A stretch of DNA of 64,000 nucleotides from an uncultured Bacteroidota bacterium (GTDB lineage Bacteria; Bacteroidota; Bacteroidia; Flavobacteriales; Flavobacteriaceae): assembly GCA_902557655.1 (NCBI GenBank), contig CACEAZ010000002.1, positions 42,501 to 106,500 on the forward strand, in the 5' to 3' direction. The notes below the pieces were generated by a model. The model ran no database searches, had not been told where the DNA came from, and worked only from the letters and a program-made list of their open reading frames with translations. Position numbers and translations under genes: made by a program. The stretch's first letter is position 1. Each line of letters starts with the position of its first letter. Shown in pieces: positions 7,770-15,620 of this stretch.

Positions 7770-9002
7770 ATGGACTCTCAAAGTGTACTGTTTATATTCA
7801 TAGGGTTAACAATATTTAATTTTCTTTTTACTACAGTTTTAGAATATTTAAATGATAAAAATTGGAAAGAAAATATTCCTAATGATTTAGAAGGTTTTTA
7901 TGATTCTAATAAATACCAAAAAGCTAAAAATTATAAAATTGAAAGAGGAAAAATATCATTATTAAATAGTTCTATTAGCTTTGTAATTACACTTCTAATG
8001 TTGTTTTTCTTTGGTTTTGGATTAATAAGCGAATATTCTGTTTCATTATCAGATTCTATTATTGTTCAATCATGTATTTTTTTTATGATATTTCATTTAC
8101 TAACTACTTTTTTAGGCATGCCTTTTAGTTATTATTCAACATTTTTTATCGAGGAAAAATATGGTTTCAATAAAACAACCTTAAAAACTTTTATAGTTGA
8201 CAAGATCAAGGGACTTTTTATTTCGTCTTTATTTATTATTGTATTAACATCACTTGCCATAGTATTGATTGAATATTTTAGTACAGGTTTTTGGATATGG
8301 CTTTGGATTGGATTGTCCTTATTTATGGTTTTTTTAAATATGTTTTATGCTGATTTGATTGTACCGATTTTTAATAAACTTACCCCTTTAGAAAATGGGG
8401 AATTAAGATCAAAAATTGAGTCGTACTCAAAAAAAGTAGGTTATTCGCTTAAAAACATTTTTGTTATCGATGGTTCTAAAAGATCTACCAAGGCCAATGC
8501 ATTTTTTAGCGGCCTTGGCCCTAGAAAAACAATTGCTTTATACGATACACTAATCGAAAAGCATACAGATGAAGAATTAGTTTCTGTTTTGGCTCATGAG
8601 GTTGGTCATTTTAAGAAAAAACACATTCTTGTTTCAATGTTTCTTACCATTTTACAATTAGGTATAATGTGCTATTTGTTTGAATTATGTATGAATGTGG
8701 AAGTAATTGCAAGTTCTTTGGGATCTTCAAAAATGAATTTTCATATAGGAATTATTGCATTTAATTTTTTGTATTCTCCAATTGGATTAATAACGGGCAT
8801 ATTGATGAACATTTTAAGTAGAAAAAATGAATACGAAGCTGATAAATTTGCAAAAGACACTTACAACGGAAATTTTTTGGAACTTGCTTTAAAGAAATTA
8901 TCTGTAGACTCTTTAAGCAATCTATATCCACATCCTTTATATGTTTTTGTTCACTATTCTCATCCGCCTTTGCTAAAAAGATTAGCTAGGCTTAAAGATT
9001 AG
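7770..9002 (+). CDS. M48 family Ste24/CaaX-type metallopeptidase
   Basis: Membrane-embedded zinc peptidase of 410 residues, in the Ste24 (CaaX prenyl protease 1) branch of family M48. The zinc motif HEVGH is at residues 276-280 and the third ligand is in NEYEAD at residues 353-358. The N-terminal half carries several helices and the family block MPFSYYSTFFIEEKYGFNKTT, and the segment GSKRSTKANAFFSGLGPRKTIALYDTL is typical. In bacteria such enzymes work in membrane-protein quality control; prenylated substrates are not expected. The gene ends directly against the convergent asparaginase gene with no gap. Confidence 0.92.
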   Translation: MDSQSVLFIFIGLTIFNFLFTTVLEYLNDKNWKENIPNDLEGFYDSNKYQKAKNYKIERGKISLLNSSISFVITLLMLFFFGFGLISEYSVSLSDSIIVQSCIFFMIFHLLTTFLGMPFSYYSTFFIEEKYGFNKTTLKTFIVDKIKGLFISSLFIIVLTSLAIVLIEYFSTGFWIWLWIGLSLFMVFLNMFYADLIVPIFNKLTPLENGELRSKIESYSKKVGYSLKNIFVIDGSKRSTKANAFFSGLGPRKTIALYDTLIEKHTDEELVSVLAHEVGHFKKKHILVSMFLTILQLGIMCYLFELCMNVEVIASSLGSSKMNFHIGIIAFNFLYSPIGLITGILMNILSRKNEYEADKFAKDTYNGNFLELALKKLSVDSLSNLYPHPLYVFVHYSHPPLLKRLARLKD

Positions 9003-9488
9003 TTATAGACTTTTGAAATACCCCTTTTCTTTATCTTTAATTACATTGTTATAATTAAAATATTGTCCATTCATGGCAATATATATACCCCTCTCTAAGG
9101 TCTGAACAAATGACAAAGCACTTCCCAAATTAAAAAAACCGTCTGAAGAACTACCGAATGCATAGGGAATCATTGCACCGGTTAAGACAATGGTTTTATC
9201 ATTAATTTTTTTCGCAATTTTACAGGCAGTATTAACCATTGTATCTGTCCCATGTGTAATGACAATTCTTTTAGATTTTGAATCCTTACATTCCTTAATA
9301 ATTTTGTTAATATCACTTTCTGTCATTTCCAGACTATCAATCATCATCAAAGTTTTTACTTCAACATTAAGTCTTGATTTACTTCTTTTCAACATTTCGG
9401 GAATATGTGTTTTTTCAAAAAATAAATCTCCACTTAAATGATTATAGCTTTTATCAAAGGTTCCTCCGGTAATAAAGATTTGAATCAT
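9003..9488 (-). CDS. Single-domain asparaginase-like protein
   Basis: A 161-residue protein matching only the N-terminal domain of L-asparaginases (usually 320-350 residues). The first catalytic motif GGTFDK (Thr10) and the second, HGTDTMV (Thr81-Asp82), are both present, followed by VLTGAMIPYAFGSSSDGFFNLGSAL. The C-terminal domain of classical enzymes is absent and the frame ends with a normal stop, so this looks like a complete short family member rather than a fragment. Asparagine hydrolysis is plausible but unproven; an oligomer could supply the missing active-site contributions. Convergent with and directly abutting the Ste24 gene. Confidence 0.8.
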   Translation of the reverse strand: MIQIFITGGTFDKSYNHLSGDLFFEKTHIPEMLKRSKSRLNVEVKTLMMIDSLEMTESDINKIIKECKDSKSKRIVITHGTDTMVNTACKIAKKINDKTIVLTGAMIPYAFGSSSDGFFNLGSALSFVQTLERGIYIAMNGQYFNYNNVIKDKEKGYFKSL

Positions 9489-9544
9489 TAATTTTGAATT
9501 AATTATATTTTTATAAAGATATTATTTATTTTAGGAATTATAAC

Positions 9545-9619
9545 GGGTCATTAACTCAGTTGGTTCAGAGTGTTACCTTGACAGGGTAGAAGTCACTGGT
9601 TCGAATCCAGTATGACCCA
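9545..9619 (+). tRNA. tRNA-Val, anticodon GAC
   Basis: Cloverleaf complete: acceptor GGGTCAT/ATGACCC, D-stem ACTC/GAGT, anticodon stem TTACC/GGTAG around TTGACAG (anticodon GAC at 9580-9582), T-stem ACTGG/CCAGT with TTCGAAT, discriminator A; no encoded CCA. Its last 21 bases plus two following bases are repeated 985 bases downstream (10584-10606), so this gene is the attachment end of a small insertion. Its likely original terminator lies beyond the insertion, at 10625. Confidence 0.96.
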
Positions 9620-9621
9620 CA
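9599..9621 (+). repeat. Left direct repeat (tRNA-Val 3' end), att-like
   Basis: A 23-base segment from the T-loop through the discriminator, repeated at 10584-10606 with one difference (A to G at the seventh base). It is the usual place for tyrosine-recombinase integration at a tRNA 3' end. Confidence 0.75.
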
Positions 9622-9630
9622 AAAAAAATT

Positions 9631-9647
9631 GTGTTGATTATCAACAC
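9631..9647. repeat. Palindrome near left end of mini-island
   Basis: GTGTTGATTATCAACAC has perfect 8-base arms around a single central base. A related palindrome lies at 10557-10569 near the other end. The two cores, TTGATTATCAA and TTGATAATCAA, are reverse complements of each other. Confidence 0.6.
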
Positions 9648-9716
9648 TTTACAAAACTAAAAAGTGTTCCCAAATGTTCGATTCGAACTAGTGAAAAACT
9701 AAATAAGATTTATTCA

Positions 9717-10424
9717 ATGAAAAATAAATTTTTATTACTTCTTGTCATATTAATCTCCATATCATCGTGCTCTACAGATGATGAAGACTTACCAGAATTA
9801 GAACTGAGTGAATATGAAATTGATGTTATCAATTACTTCAAAGATGTTGCTTTAGGCTTTGAATTTGGAAATGCAAGTAGCATAACTAGAAAATGGAATT
9901 CTGAACTGAAAATATTCGTTGGCGGAGAACCAAGTACTGAATTAATAGATGAACTGGAGGAGATAATATTGGAAATTAATGGATTAACAACAGACGGATT
10001 TCAGATAAATGTTGTAGATCAATTTTCACAATCAAATTATTATATCTTTTTTGGTACAGGTGCTGAATATGCTCAATTATATCCAAGTCAAACTAATTTA
10101 GTTGATTCTAATTGGGGGCTTTTTTCAGTTTTTTGGAATGGTCAAAATGAATTTACAACAGGACATATGTATGTAGATATATCTAGAGCGAATTTAACTG
10201 AACAAAAACATTTGCTACGTGAAGAATTGACACAGTCATTGGGGTTGGCCAGAGATTCAGAAGAGTATTTAGAGAGCATTTTCCAATCAGCATGGACTAC
10301 TACCAACGAATATGCTGAAATCGATAAAGATTTAATCAGATTATTGTACCATCCAGACGTAAATATTGGACTAAACGAAAATCAATTAGATGAAGTCTTG
10401 AGAGAAATTTTAATCAATGAATAA
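9717..10424 (+). CDS. DUF2927 family lipoprotein (mini-island cargo)
   Basis: A 235-residue lipoprotein. From ATG 9717 the leader ends in SISSC with the lipidated Cys at residue 18, followed by acidic linker STDDEDLPE. The frame is open further upstream into the tRNA, but only this ATG gives a signal peptide. The body has the DUF2927 pattern: WNSELKIFVGG near the N-terminus, a GTGAEYAQLYP segment, and the C-terminal LREELTQSLGLARDSEEYLESIFQ block. The function of DUF2927 is not known to me; the EExTQ block resembles a degenerate metallopeptidase helix. It is the only gene in the tRNA-bounded insert and looks like acquired surface cargo. Confidence 0.75.
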   Translation: MKNKFLLLLVILISISSCSTDDEDLPELELSEYEIDVINYFKDVALGFEFGNASSITRKWNSELKIFVGGEPSTELIDELEEIILEINGLTTDGFQINVVDQFSQSNYYIFFGTGAEYAQLYPSQTNLVDSNWGLFSVFWNGQNEFTTGHMYVDISRANLTEQKHLLREELTQSLGLARDSEEYLESIFQSAWTTTNEYAEIDKDLIRLLYHPDVNIGLNENQLDEVLREILINE

Positions 10425-10521
10425 ACAGTGTCTGCCTTTAAAAAATAATTTGGACAGAATCTGTCCACATTATTTTTCATTAGTTCTGTATCAAAAAAAG
10501 TGATACCAATGGGAACATAAA

Positions 10522-10540
10522 GTGTTCCCTTCGGGAACAC
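10522..10540 (+). terminator. Hairpin after the DUF2927 gene
   Basis: GTGTTCCC, loop TTC, GGGAACAC: a perfect 8-bp stem 98 bases after the stop codon. There is no strong T tract (CCTAAAATTTTAAG follows), so it may be a weak terminator or an element-end structure. Its left arm repeats the AAAGTGTTCCC at 9661. Confidence 0.45.
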
Positions 10541-10583
10541 CCTAAAATTTTAAGTTATTGATAATCAATTACTTAAAAGGTTA

Positions 10584-10606
10584 GTTCGAGTCCAGTATGA
10601 CCCACA
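10584..10606 (+). repeat. Right direct repeat (partial tRNA-Val copy), att-like
   Basis: Copy of bases 9599-9621 with one mismatch. The bases upstream (AAAGGTTA) do not complement CCAGT, so no T-stem forms and the copy is not a functional tRNA. The terminator at 10625 follows within 20 bases, as expected if it once followed the intact tRNA. Confidence 0.75.
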
Positions 10607-10624
10607 TTATAATAATTGAATAAG

Positions 10625-10649
10625 AAAAGCGCCGTTTGGCGCTTTTTTT
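10625..10649 (+). terminator. Terminator, probably the original one of tRNA-Val(GAC)
   Basis: AAAAGCGCC (10625-10633), loop GTTT and GGCGCTTTT form a strong GC-rich stem ending in a run of T to 10649. Its place just after the right-hand tRNA repeat suggests it served the tRNA before the insertion. Confidence 0.85.
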
Positions 10650-10664
10650 GTTTTGTAAAGAATA

Positions 10665-11072
10665 ATGGAGTTTTTATTTATCGCAGCATTATTTTTCTGT
10701 AATCTTTTAATGATTGGTATTTCACTGGTAACACATTTTATAACATACCCGTCATTTCAACTTATTGATATAAAGCAATTTTCGAAATTTCATAAAGCTT
10801 ATACAAAGAAAATGTTATTTATTGTGGGGCCAATAATGACAATTGAATTTTTTGTTACCGTTACAGTATTTTTCATTAATACAAATTTTCACTTCTTCAT
10901 TCAATTTGTTTTAGTTTCCCTAATATGGATTTTAACTTTCTTTTTAATAGTACCCATTCATAATGAGCTAGAAAATCAATTTGATAATAAATTGAATAAT
11001 AAATTGATAAAGCTTAATGGTTTTCGAACCTCTATTTGGATCTTAAAGCTTTTTTTTCTTTGTGTTATTTAA
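10665..11072 (+). CDS. Conserved small membrane protein, possibly DUF1772-like
   Basis: A 135-residue protein with four hydrophobic helices (about residues 4-26, 50-72, 78-96 and 120-134). The polar blocks THFITYPSFQLIDIKQFSKFHKAYTKKM and VPIHNELENQFDNKL...GFRTSIW resemble small membrane proteins of the DUF1772 / anthrone-oxygenase-like group, which share a Y-P-x-F, H-x-x-Y-T and V-P-x-H-N layout. No activity is proposed. ATG start 16 bases after the tRNA-region terminator. Its 3' end overlaps the end of the convergent TolC-like gene by 8 bases. Confidence 0.65.
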   Translation: MEFLFIAALFFCNLLMIGISLVTHFITYPSFQLIDIKQFSKFHKAYTKKMLFIVGPIMTIEFFVTVTVFFINTNFHFFIQFVLVSLIWILTFFLIVPIHNELENQFDNKLNNKLIKLNGFRTSIWILKLFFLCVI

Positions 11073-12384
11073 ATTTTGAAATTATTTCTCCTGAAATTTT
11101 TAAAAAATAGGCCTCTGAAATTTTTGCCTGATATTTAGAAGAATTTTTAGATAGCTCAGCATTGAGAAGATTTAATTGGGCTCTTCTAAATTCTATTGAA
11201 CTAACTTGTCCAATTTTGTACCTCTCAATGTTTCTGTCAAAGTTATTTTTATTTGTATTGAGATTTTTTCTTTGAACTTCTAAAATAAACAAATTATTTA
11301 GGTGAGTTTGATAGGCATTTCTTAATTCTTTCTTTAATTCTAAAATTGTTTTCTTTTTTGTTAATTCAGAGTTTTCTAGATTAATTTTAGCATTTTTATT
11401 CGCAATAATTTTTTTACCTCCTCTAAAAATATCCCATCTCATATTTATTCCTGCAGAGAAACCATCAGAAATGCTTTTGTTGTAAAAAGCATATGGGTTG
11501 TCGTTAATGCTTTCATTCCATCCATAGGATCCTATTAATCCTATTGTAGGTAAGTATGAAGATTTAGCAATTTTTTTGTCAAGATTGGAAATAGCAATAT
11601 CCTTCTCAACAATTAAAAGCCTAGTATTTTTATTAATATCATAAGAAAAAATATTGTCTATCTCCTGTTGACTCAAGAAATCAATATTTGTATTGATGTT
11701 AAATTTACTTTCTAAGTCAACATTCATAATCAAATTTAAATCACTCTTTGCATTAAATAATTTTTTTGAAGTATTTAATAATTTTATACTATCAGAATTT
11801 ACATCAACCTCTGCATTTAAAACCTCAAGGTTATTAGTTTGACCATATTCAAACTCAAGTAGTCGTCTTTCATATCTGCTTTTTGAGATATCTAAAGAAT
11901 TTTTTAAAATTTCTTTTTCTTCAGTTAATCGTCCGACTTCAAAAAATACTGTAAATAATTGTAATATGGTATTTTCAATTATTTCCTGGACCTCTAAATT
12001 TGACTTAGAATATAGCTCTTTAGATTTTTTGTAATTATATTTTCTGCCAGAAGCATCAATGATATTATAATCGATTGATAATAATGCAGAGCTATTATCT
12101 GTTTGAGTATCGTCCAATGTGCCAGAAATTCCACTAGGGGTTTCAATTTCAATGCTTTGAATATTGGTGTTTATTTCAGAACCAAGCTGAATATTAGGGA
12201 GATAATTATTATTTAGAATACTAGAATTATTTTTTGCAATTCTTTTAAAGTTTTCTGAAACTTCAATATCAAGATTATTTTCAAGTGTTTTTTTAATTGC
12301 TGATGAAATTGTAAGTTCCTCTTGAGCAGTAACATTAGTTGCTATTAGAAAAAGGATTAACAAAATATTTAAAATTTTCTTCAT
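11065..12384 (-). CDS. TolC-like outer membrane efflux protein
   Basis: Outer-membrane channel of a tripartite exporter, 439 residues with signal peptide (cleavage after about NVTAQ, residue 21). The sequence shows the internal two-fold repeat of the outer membrane factor family: long Lys/Asn/Leu-rich coiled-coil helices (about residues 95-215 and 290-420) separated by short beta segments, with SAGINMRWDIFRGGKKI marking a barrel strand. It is the third gene of an adaptor-pump-channel operon and overlaps the pump gene by 4 bases (TGA within ATGA), indicating translational coupling. The exported compound cannot be told from sequence. Confidence 0.9.
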   Translation of the reverse strand: MKKILNILLILFLIATNVTAQEELTISSAIKKTLENNLDIEVSENFKRIAKNNSSILNNNYLPNIQLGSEINTNIQSIEIETPSGISGTLDDTQTDNSSALLSIDYNIIDASGRKYNYKKSKELYSKSNLEVQEIIENTILQLFTVFFEVGRLTEEKEILKNSLDISKSRYERRLLEFEYGQTNNLEVLNAEVDVNSDSIKLLNTSKKLFNAKSDLNLIMNVDLESKFNINTNIDFLSQQEIDNIFSYDINKNTRLLIVEKDIAISNLDKKIAKSSYLPTIGLIGSYGWNESINDNPYAFYNKSISDGFSAGINMRWDIFRGGKKIIANKNAKINLENSELTKKKTILELKKELRNAYQTHLNNLFILEVQRKNLNTNKNNFDRNIERYKIGQVSSIEFRRAQLNLLNAELSKNSSKYQAKISEAYFLKISGEIISKFK

Positions 12385-15300
12385 CTTCGTACTTTATTTT
12401 GTTCTACAATTGGTGCTTCAACATCTCTTTTGTTTGGCTTTTTACCCTTTACAATCCATGCAAAATTAACCTTTAACGAATTTGTAAATGATATTAGTAT
12501 TGGAAGTAAAATGAGTGTTAAAAATGTAGCATATCCAATACCATATGCAATTGAAATAGCCATAGGTTTTAGTAGTTGAGCCTGAAAGCTTTTTTCCAAA
12601 ATGATCGGAGCCAAACCTGCAATTGTTGTTATAGAGGTAAGAAAAATTGCTCTAAATCTTTCCTTGCCAGCATTGAAAATAGAATCATCAAAACTCAAAC
12701 CTTCTCTAAGATTCGAGTTGAATTTTGATATTAGTACTAAACCGTCATTAACTAAAATTCCTATCAGGGCAATTACACCTAATAACGAAATTACGTTTAT
12801 CGGAAATCCATGTATTAAATGACCCCAGGCTACTGTTGTTAAACTAAATGGTATTAGCATAAGCAATAAAAACGGTTGACTGTATGTTCTAAATACAAAA
12901 CCAATTGTACAGAATATTAAAAATAATGCTAACGGGAAAACTACTTTAGAAGATTCAATAGTTTTATTTGCTTCTCTATATTGACCTTCAAAAGAGACCT
13001 TAATTGAAGGATATTTCTCTTTAATTGCAGGAATGATATTATTTTGAACACTAAATACAATATCTGATGCACTATCCGTTGGGTCAAGCAGATTTGCATT
13101 TACCTGAATCTCTCTGCTACCATCAAGGTGATTAATAGAAACTTCTCCTCGTTTAACAGAGTAGCTGGCGATTTCATTTAACGGAATTCTAGCACCACTT
13201 GGAGCTAAAATTCTCATTTCTTCAAGCCTTTTAATAAGGGATCTTGAGTTTTTATCATATCTAACCCATACCCTTATTTCATCCTCTCCTCTTTGAAATC
13301 TTTGAGCTTCAATTCCAAAAAATGCTGATCTTACTTGTCTCATAACATAGGCATAGGATAAACCAAGCATATATGCATTGTCATTTAACTTAATATCGAT
13401 CTCTTTTATACCTTCAGGATCATTACTTATAATATCGGTAAGCTTAGGGTTTGTCTTTAACTTTTGCATCAACTCAGACTTTGCATTTTTTAGTTCTGAA
13501 ATATTGTCACTAAGTAGTGAGATTGCAACTGGACTTCCTCCAAAATTAGCACCACCATCAACCACAAATTTTTCTGAACCAATAATTTCTCCTGTTCGTT
13601 CCCTAATCATATTTGCCATTTCAGGAGCTCTTATTTCTTGGGGTCTGTTTTCACTATCAAGAAGAAAAATTTCTAGTGATGCAGTGGAAGATCCACCAAT
13701 ATCTCCAAATCCTTTGACCATTGACATATTATCTGCTGAAGAACCAATATTTTTCTGAATATGCTCTATTAAATCTCTTTCATCGTCTTTCATGTACTTT
13801 TCTTCAAATTCTTTTCCAATTTCAATTGCATGATTTTCAATTACACTGATGATAGAATCTGTAACTTTTACATTTGTACCCATGGGCATCTTCAAATCAA
13901 CCGTTACTGCATCACTATCGATCATAGGAAAGAATGTAACTCCAATTATACCTCCAAATACTGAGCTTATGGTAAGGTAAAGTGCAGCTATGAATCCAGA
14001 AAAACTTAAAAACCTATATTTTAAAGCAAATTTTAATGTTGGACTGTAAACTGTATCTCTTAGCCATCTCATTAATTGAAAACCTTTGTCATTGACGGTT
14101 CTCATATACTTAAAAAACCTGAATATTATATTCTTTTTGATTTCATCTTTTTTGTGAAGTGCTTTTGAATGAGCTAAATGAGAAGGTAATATTATAAGAG
14201 CCTCAACTAGAGAAACAATTAGCGTTAATATTACTATCATTGCAACCTCACCAAAAAAGTTTCCAACATCACCAGCAAGAAGTAGTAATGTTGAAAATGC
14301 GATTAAGGTTGTTATTATAGCCGAAACAATAGCGGGTAAAACTTCCATAGTACCATCTACGGCTGCCTGCTCGGGTGTCTTTCCCTCTTCATAATGCCTA
14401 AATATGTTTTCAGCAATAACAATTCCATCATCAACCAAAATCCCGATAACAACAATCATCCCAAAAAGTGACATCAGATTTATTGTTATGTCAAATTCAC
14501 CTGCAAAAATTAGCATACCAAGAAACGAAATAGGTAATCCAAAGGCAACCCAAAAGGCAAGTCTTATGTTTAGAAATAGAGACAGAAAAATTAGAACCAA
14601 CAAGATACCTAAGCCTCCGTTTTCTAGTAAAAGATTCGTTCTTTGACGTAAGGCTATTGAGTAATCCTTTAAGGATGTTAATTTTAAGTCTGTATTAATA
14701 CTATTAAATTTGTCAATGTATTGATTGATTCGTTTTGCAGAATCCATCATATCTTCGTTATTGGTACTTGTAACCGACAAAATTATAGCCGAATCGTTAT
14801 TTACAGAAGACGAAAGAGGAGTTTCAGAAAACTTATCCCTAATTTTAGCGACATCATTTAATCTTATCTTTTTACCGTCAGGGGTTGATCTTACAATTAT
14901 ATTTTGAAGGTCGTTTGAATAATAATTCTTGTTGCTTGCCCTAATTAAAAATTCCTCCTCATTGGTTTTAATATTTCCGCCAGTTGCCAGGATATTTGTC
15001 CTTGAAACCGAATTTAAAACTTCATCAAATGATAAGTTATATCTTAATAAATCTTCTTCTGTTATTGAAATTTCAATTTCTTCTTCAGGAAAACCTGAAA
15101 CAGAAATCTGTGAAATACCTTCAATATTCCTAATGTCTTTTTCAATATTTTTTGAAATATTTTTTAACGACTTTAGGTCAATATTTTTACCCGTTAAAGA
15201 GAATATAACCGTAGGTTGTTGTTCTTCAATTTTGGTAATAACAATAGGTTCTAGGTCTAATGGAAACGACGGAACTTTATCTACTGCATTTTTTACCTCA

Positions 15301-15620
15301 AACAATATTGCATCAAGTTCAAAATCCTCGTCAGTTTCAACTAATATGGTACCAGAATTTTCTCTTGAAGTAGATGTTACTCTTACTATTCCTGTAACAC
15401 CCTTTAAATTTTCCTCTATCTTATATATAACTCCCTCTTCAACTTCTTGAGGTGAAGCACCCGGATAAGTTGCATTAATTGAAATGAATTTAGAATCTAT
15501 TAAAGGGAAGAAGGATGACTTTAATGCAAGCACACCTGAAATTCCAAAAACAATAAAAAACATTACAAGAATATTTACAGCTTTTGGATACTTAACAAAA
15601 TAGGCTATAATTTTCCTCAC
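12381..15620 (-). CDS. RND family efflux pump, AcrB/HAE-like
   Basis: Inner-membrane proton-driven pump of 1079 residues, normal for RND transporters. The twelve-helix layout with two large periplasmic loops is visible. The proton-relay helix carries the acidic pair in VVIGILVDDGIVIAENIFRHYEEG (about residue 394), and the second half has the matching GVIALIGILVNDGLVLISKF block. Starts from GTG at 15620, which overlaps the adaptor stop by one base. The sequence resembles the hydrophobe/amphiphile branch more than heavy-metal CusA types, because the metal-relay methionines are not evident. Works with the neighbouring adaptor and TolC-like channel. Confidence 0.92.
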   Translation of the reverse strand: MRKIIAYFVKYPKAVNILVMFFIVFGISGVLALKSSFFPLIDSKFISINATYPGASPQEVEEGVIYKIEENLKGVTGIVRVTSTSRENSGTILVETDEDFELDAILFEVKNAVDKVPSFPLDLEPIVITKIEEQQPTVIFSLTGKNIDLKSLKNISKNIEKDIRNIEGISQISVSGFPEEEIEISITEEDLLRYNLSFDEVLNSVSRTNILATGGNIKTNEEEFLIRASNKNYYSNDLQNIIVRSTPDGKKIRLNDVAKIRDKFSETPLSSSVNNDSAIILSVTSTNNEDMMDSAKRINQYIDKFNSINTDLKLTSLKDYSIALRQRTNLLLENGGLGILLVLIFLSLFLNIRLAFWVAFGLPISFLGMLIFAGEFDITINLMSLFGMIVVIGILVDDGIVIAENIFRHYEEGKTPEQAAVDGTMEVLPAIVSAIITTLIAFSTLLLLAGDVGNFFGEVAMIVILTLIVSLVEALIILPSHLAHSKALHKKDEIKKNIIFRFFKYMRTVNDKGFQLMRWLRDTVYSPTLKFALKYRFLSFSGFIAALYLTISSVFGGIIGVTFFPMIDSDAVTVDLKMPMGTNVKVTDSIISVIENHAIEIGKEFEEKYMKDDERDLIEHIQKNIGSSADNMSMVKGFGDIGGSSTASLEIFLLDSENRPQEIRAPEMANMIRERTGEIIGSEKFVVDGGANFGGSPVAISLLSDNISELKNAKSELMQKLKTNPKLTDIISNDPEGIKEIDIKLNDNAYMLGLSYAYVMRQVRSAFFGIEAQRFQRGEDEIRVWVRYDKNSRSLIKRLEEMRILAPSGARIPLNEIASYSVKRGEVSINHLDGSREIQVNANLLDPTDSASDIVFSVQNNIIPAIKEKYPSIKVSFEGQYREANKTIESSKVVFPLALFLIFCTIGFVFRTYSQPFLLLMLIPFSLTTVAWGHLIHGFPINVISLLGVIALIGILVNDGLVLISKFNSNLREGLSFDDSIFNAGKERFRAIFLTSITTIAGLAPIILEKSFQAQLLKPMAISIAYGIGYATFLTLILLPILISFTNSLKVNFAWIVKGKKPNKRDVEAPIVEQNKVRR

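Larger units (their letters stand above)
9622..10606 (+). mobile_element. Mini-island inserted at the tRNA-Val(GAC) 3' end
   Basis: About 985 bases lie between the tRNA 3' end and a repeat copy of that end. The interval holds one gene (a DUF2927 lipoprotein) and no recombinase. Inside its borders are further short repeats. GTGTTGATTATCAACAC (9631-9647) and the related TTGATAATCAA core (10558-10568) lie near opposite ends. AAAGTGTTCCC occurs near the left end (9661) and again at 10519. The right copy of the tRNA end cannot form a T-stem, so it is a remnant, not a second tRNA. Integration would need an integrase encoded elsewhere. The alternative is a decayed tandem tRNA duplication with later insertion. 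Confidence 0.6.

Noticed and set aside
9612-9716. In-frame extension of the DUF2927 gene into the tRNA-Val 3' end
   Set aside because: It would put 35 residues before a textbook lipoprotein signal; ATG 9717 is the sensible start.
10578-10606. Possible second tRNA gene
   Set aside because: Only the T-loop and 3' acceptor strand are present; there is no T-stem partner, anticodon arm or 5' acceptor strand.
13378-13758. A 126-codon open frame antisense to the RND pump gene
   Set aside because: Shadow of the pump coding sequence; no family motif and no spacing consistent with a gene.
14929-15450. A 173-codon open frame antisense to the RND pump gene
   Set aside because: It is Ser/Ile-rich low-complexity sequence with no motif, lies wholly opposite a strongly conserved pump gene, and mirrors its codon pattern.
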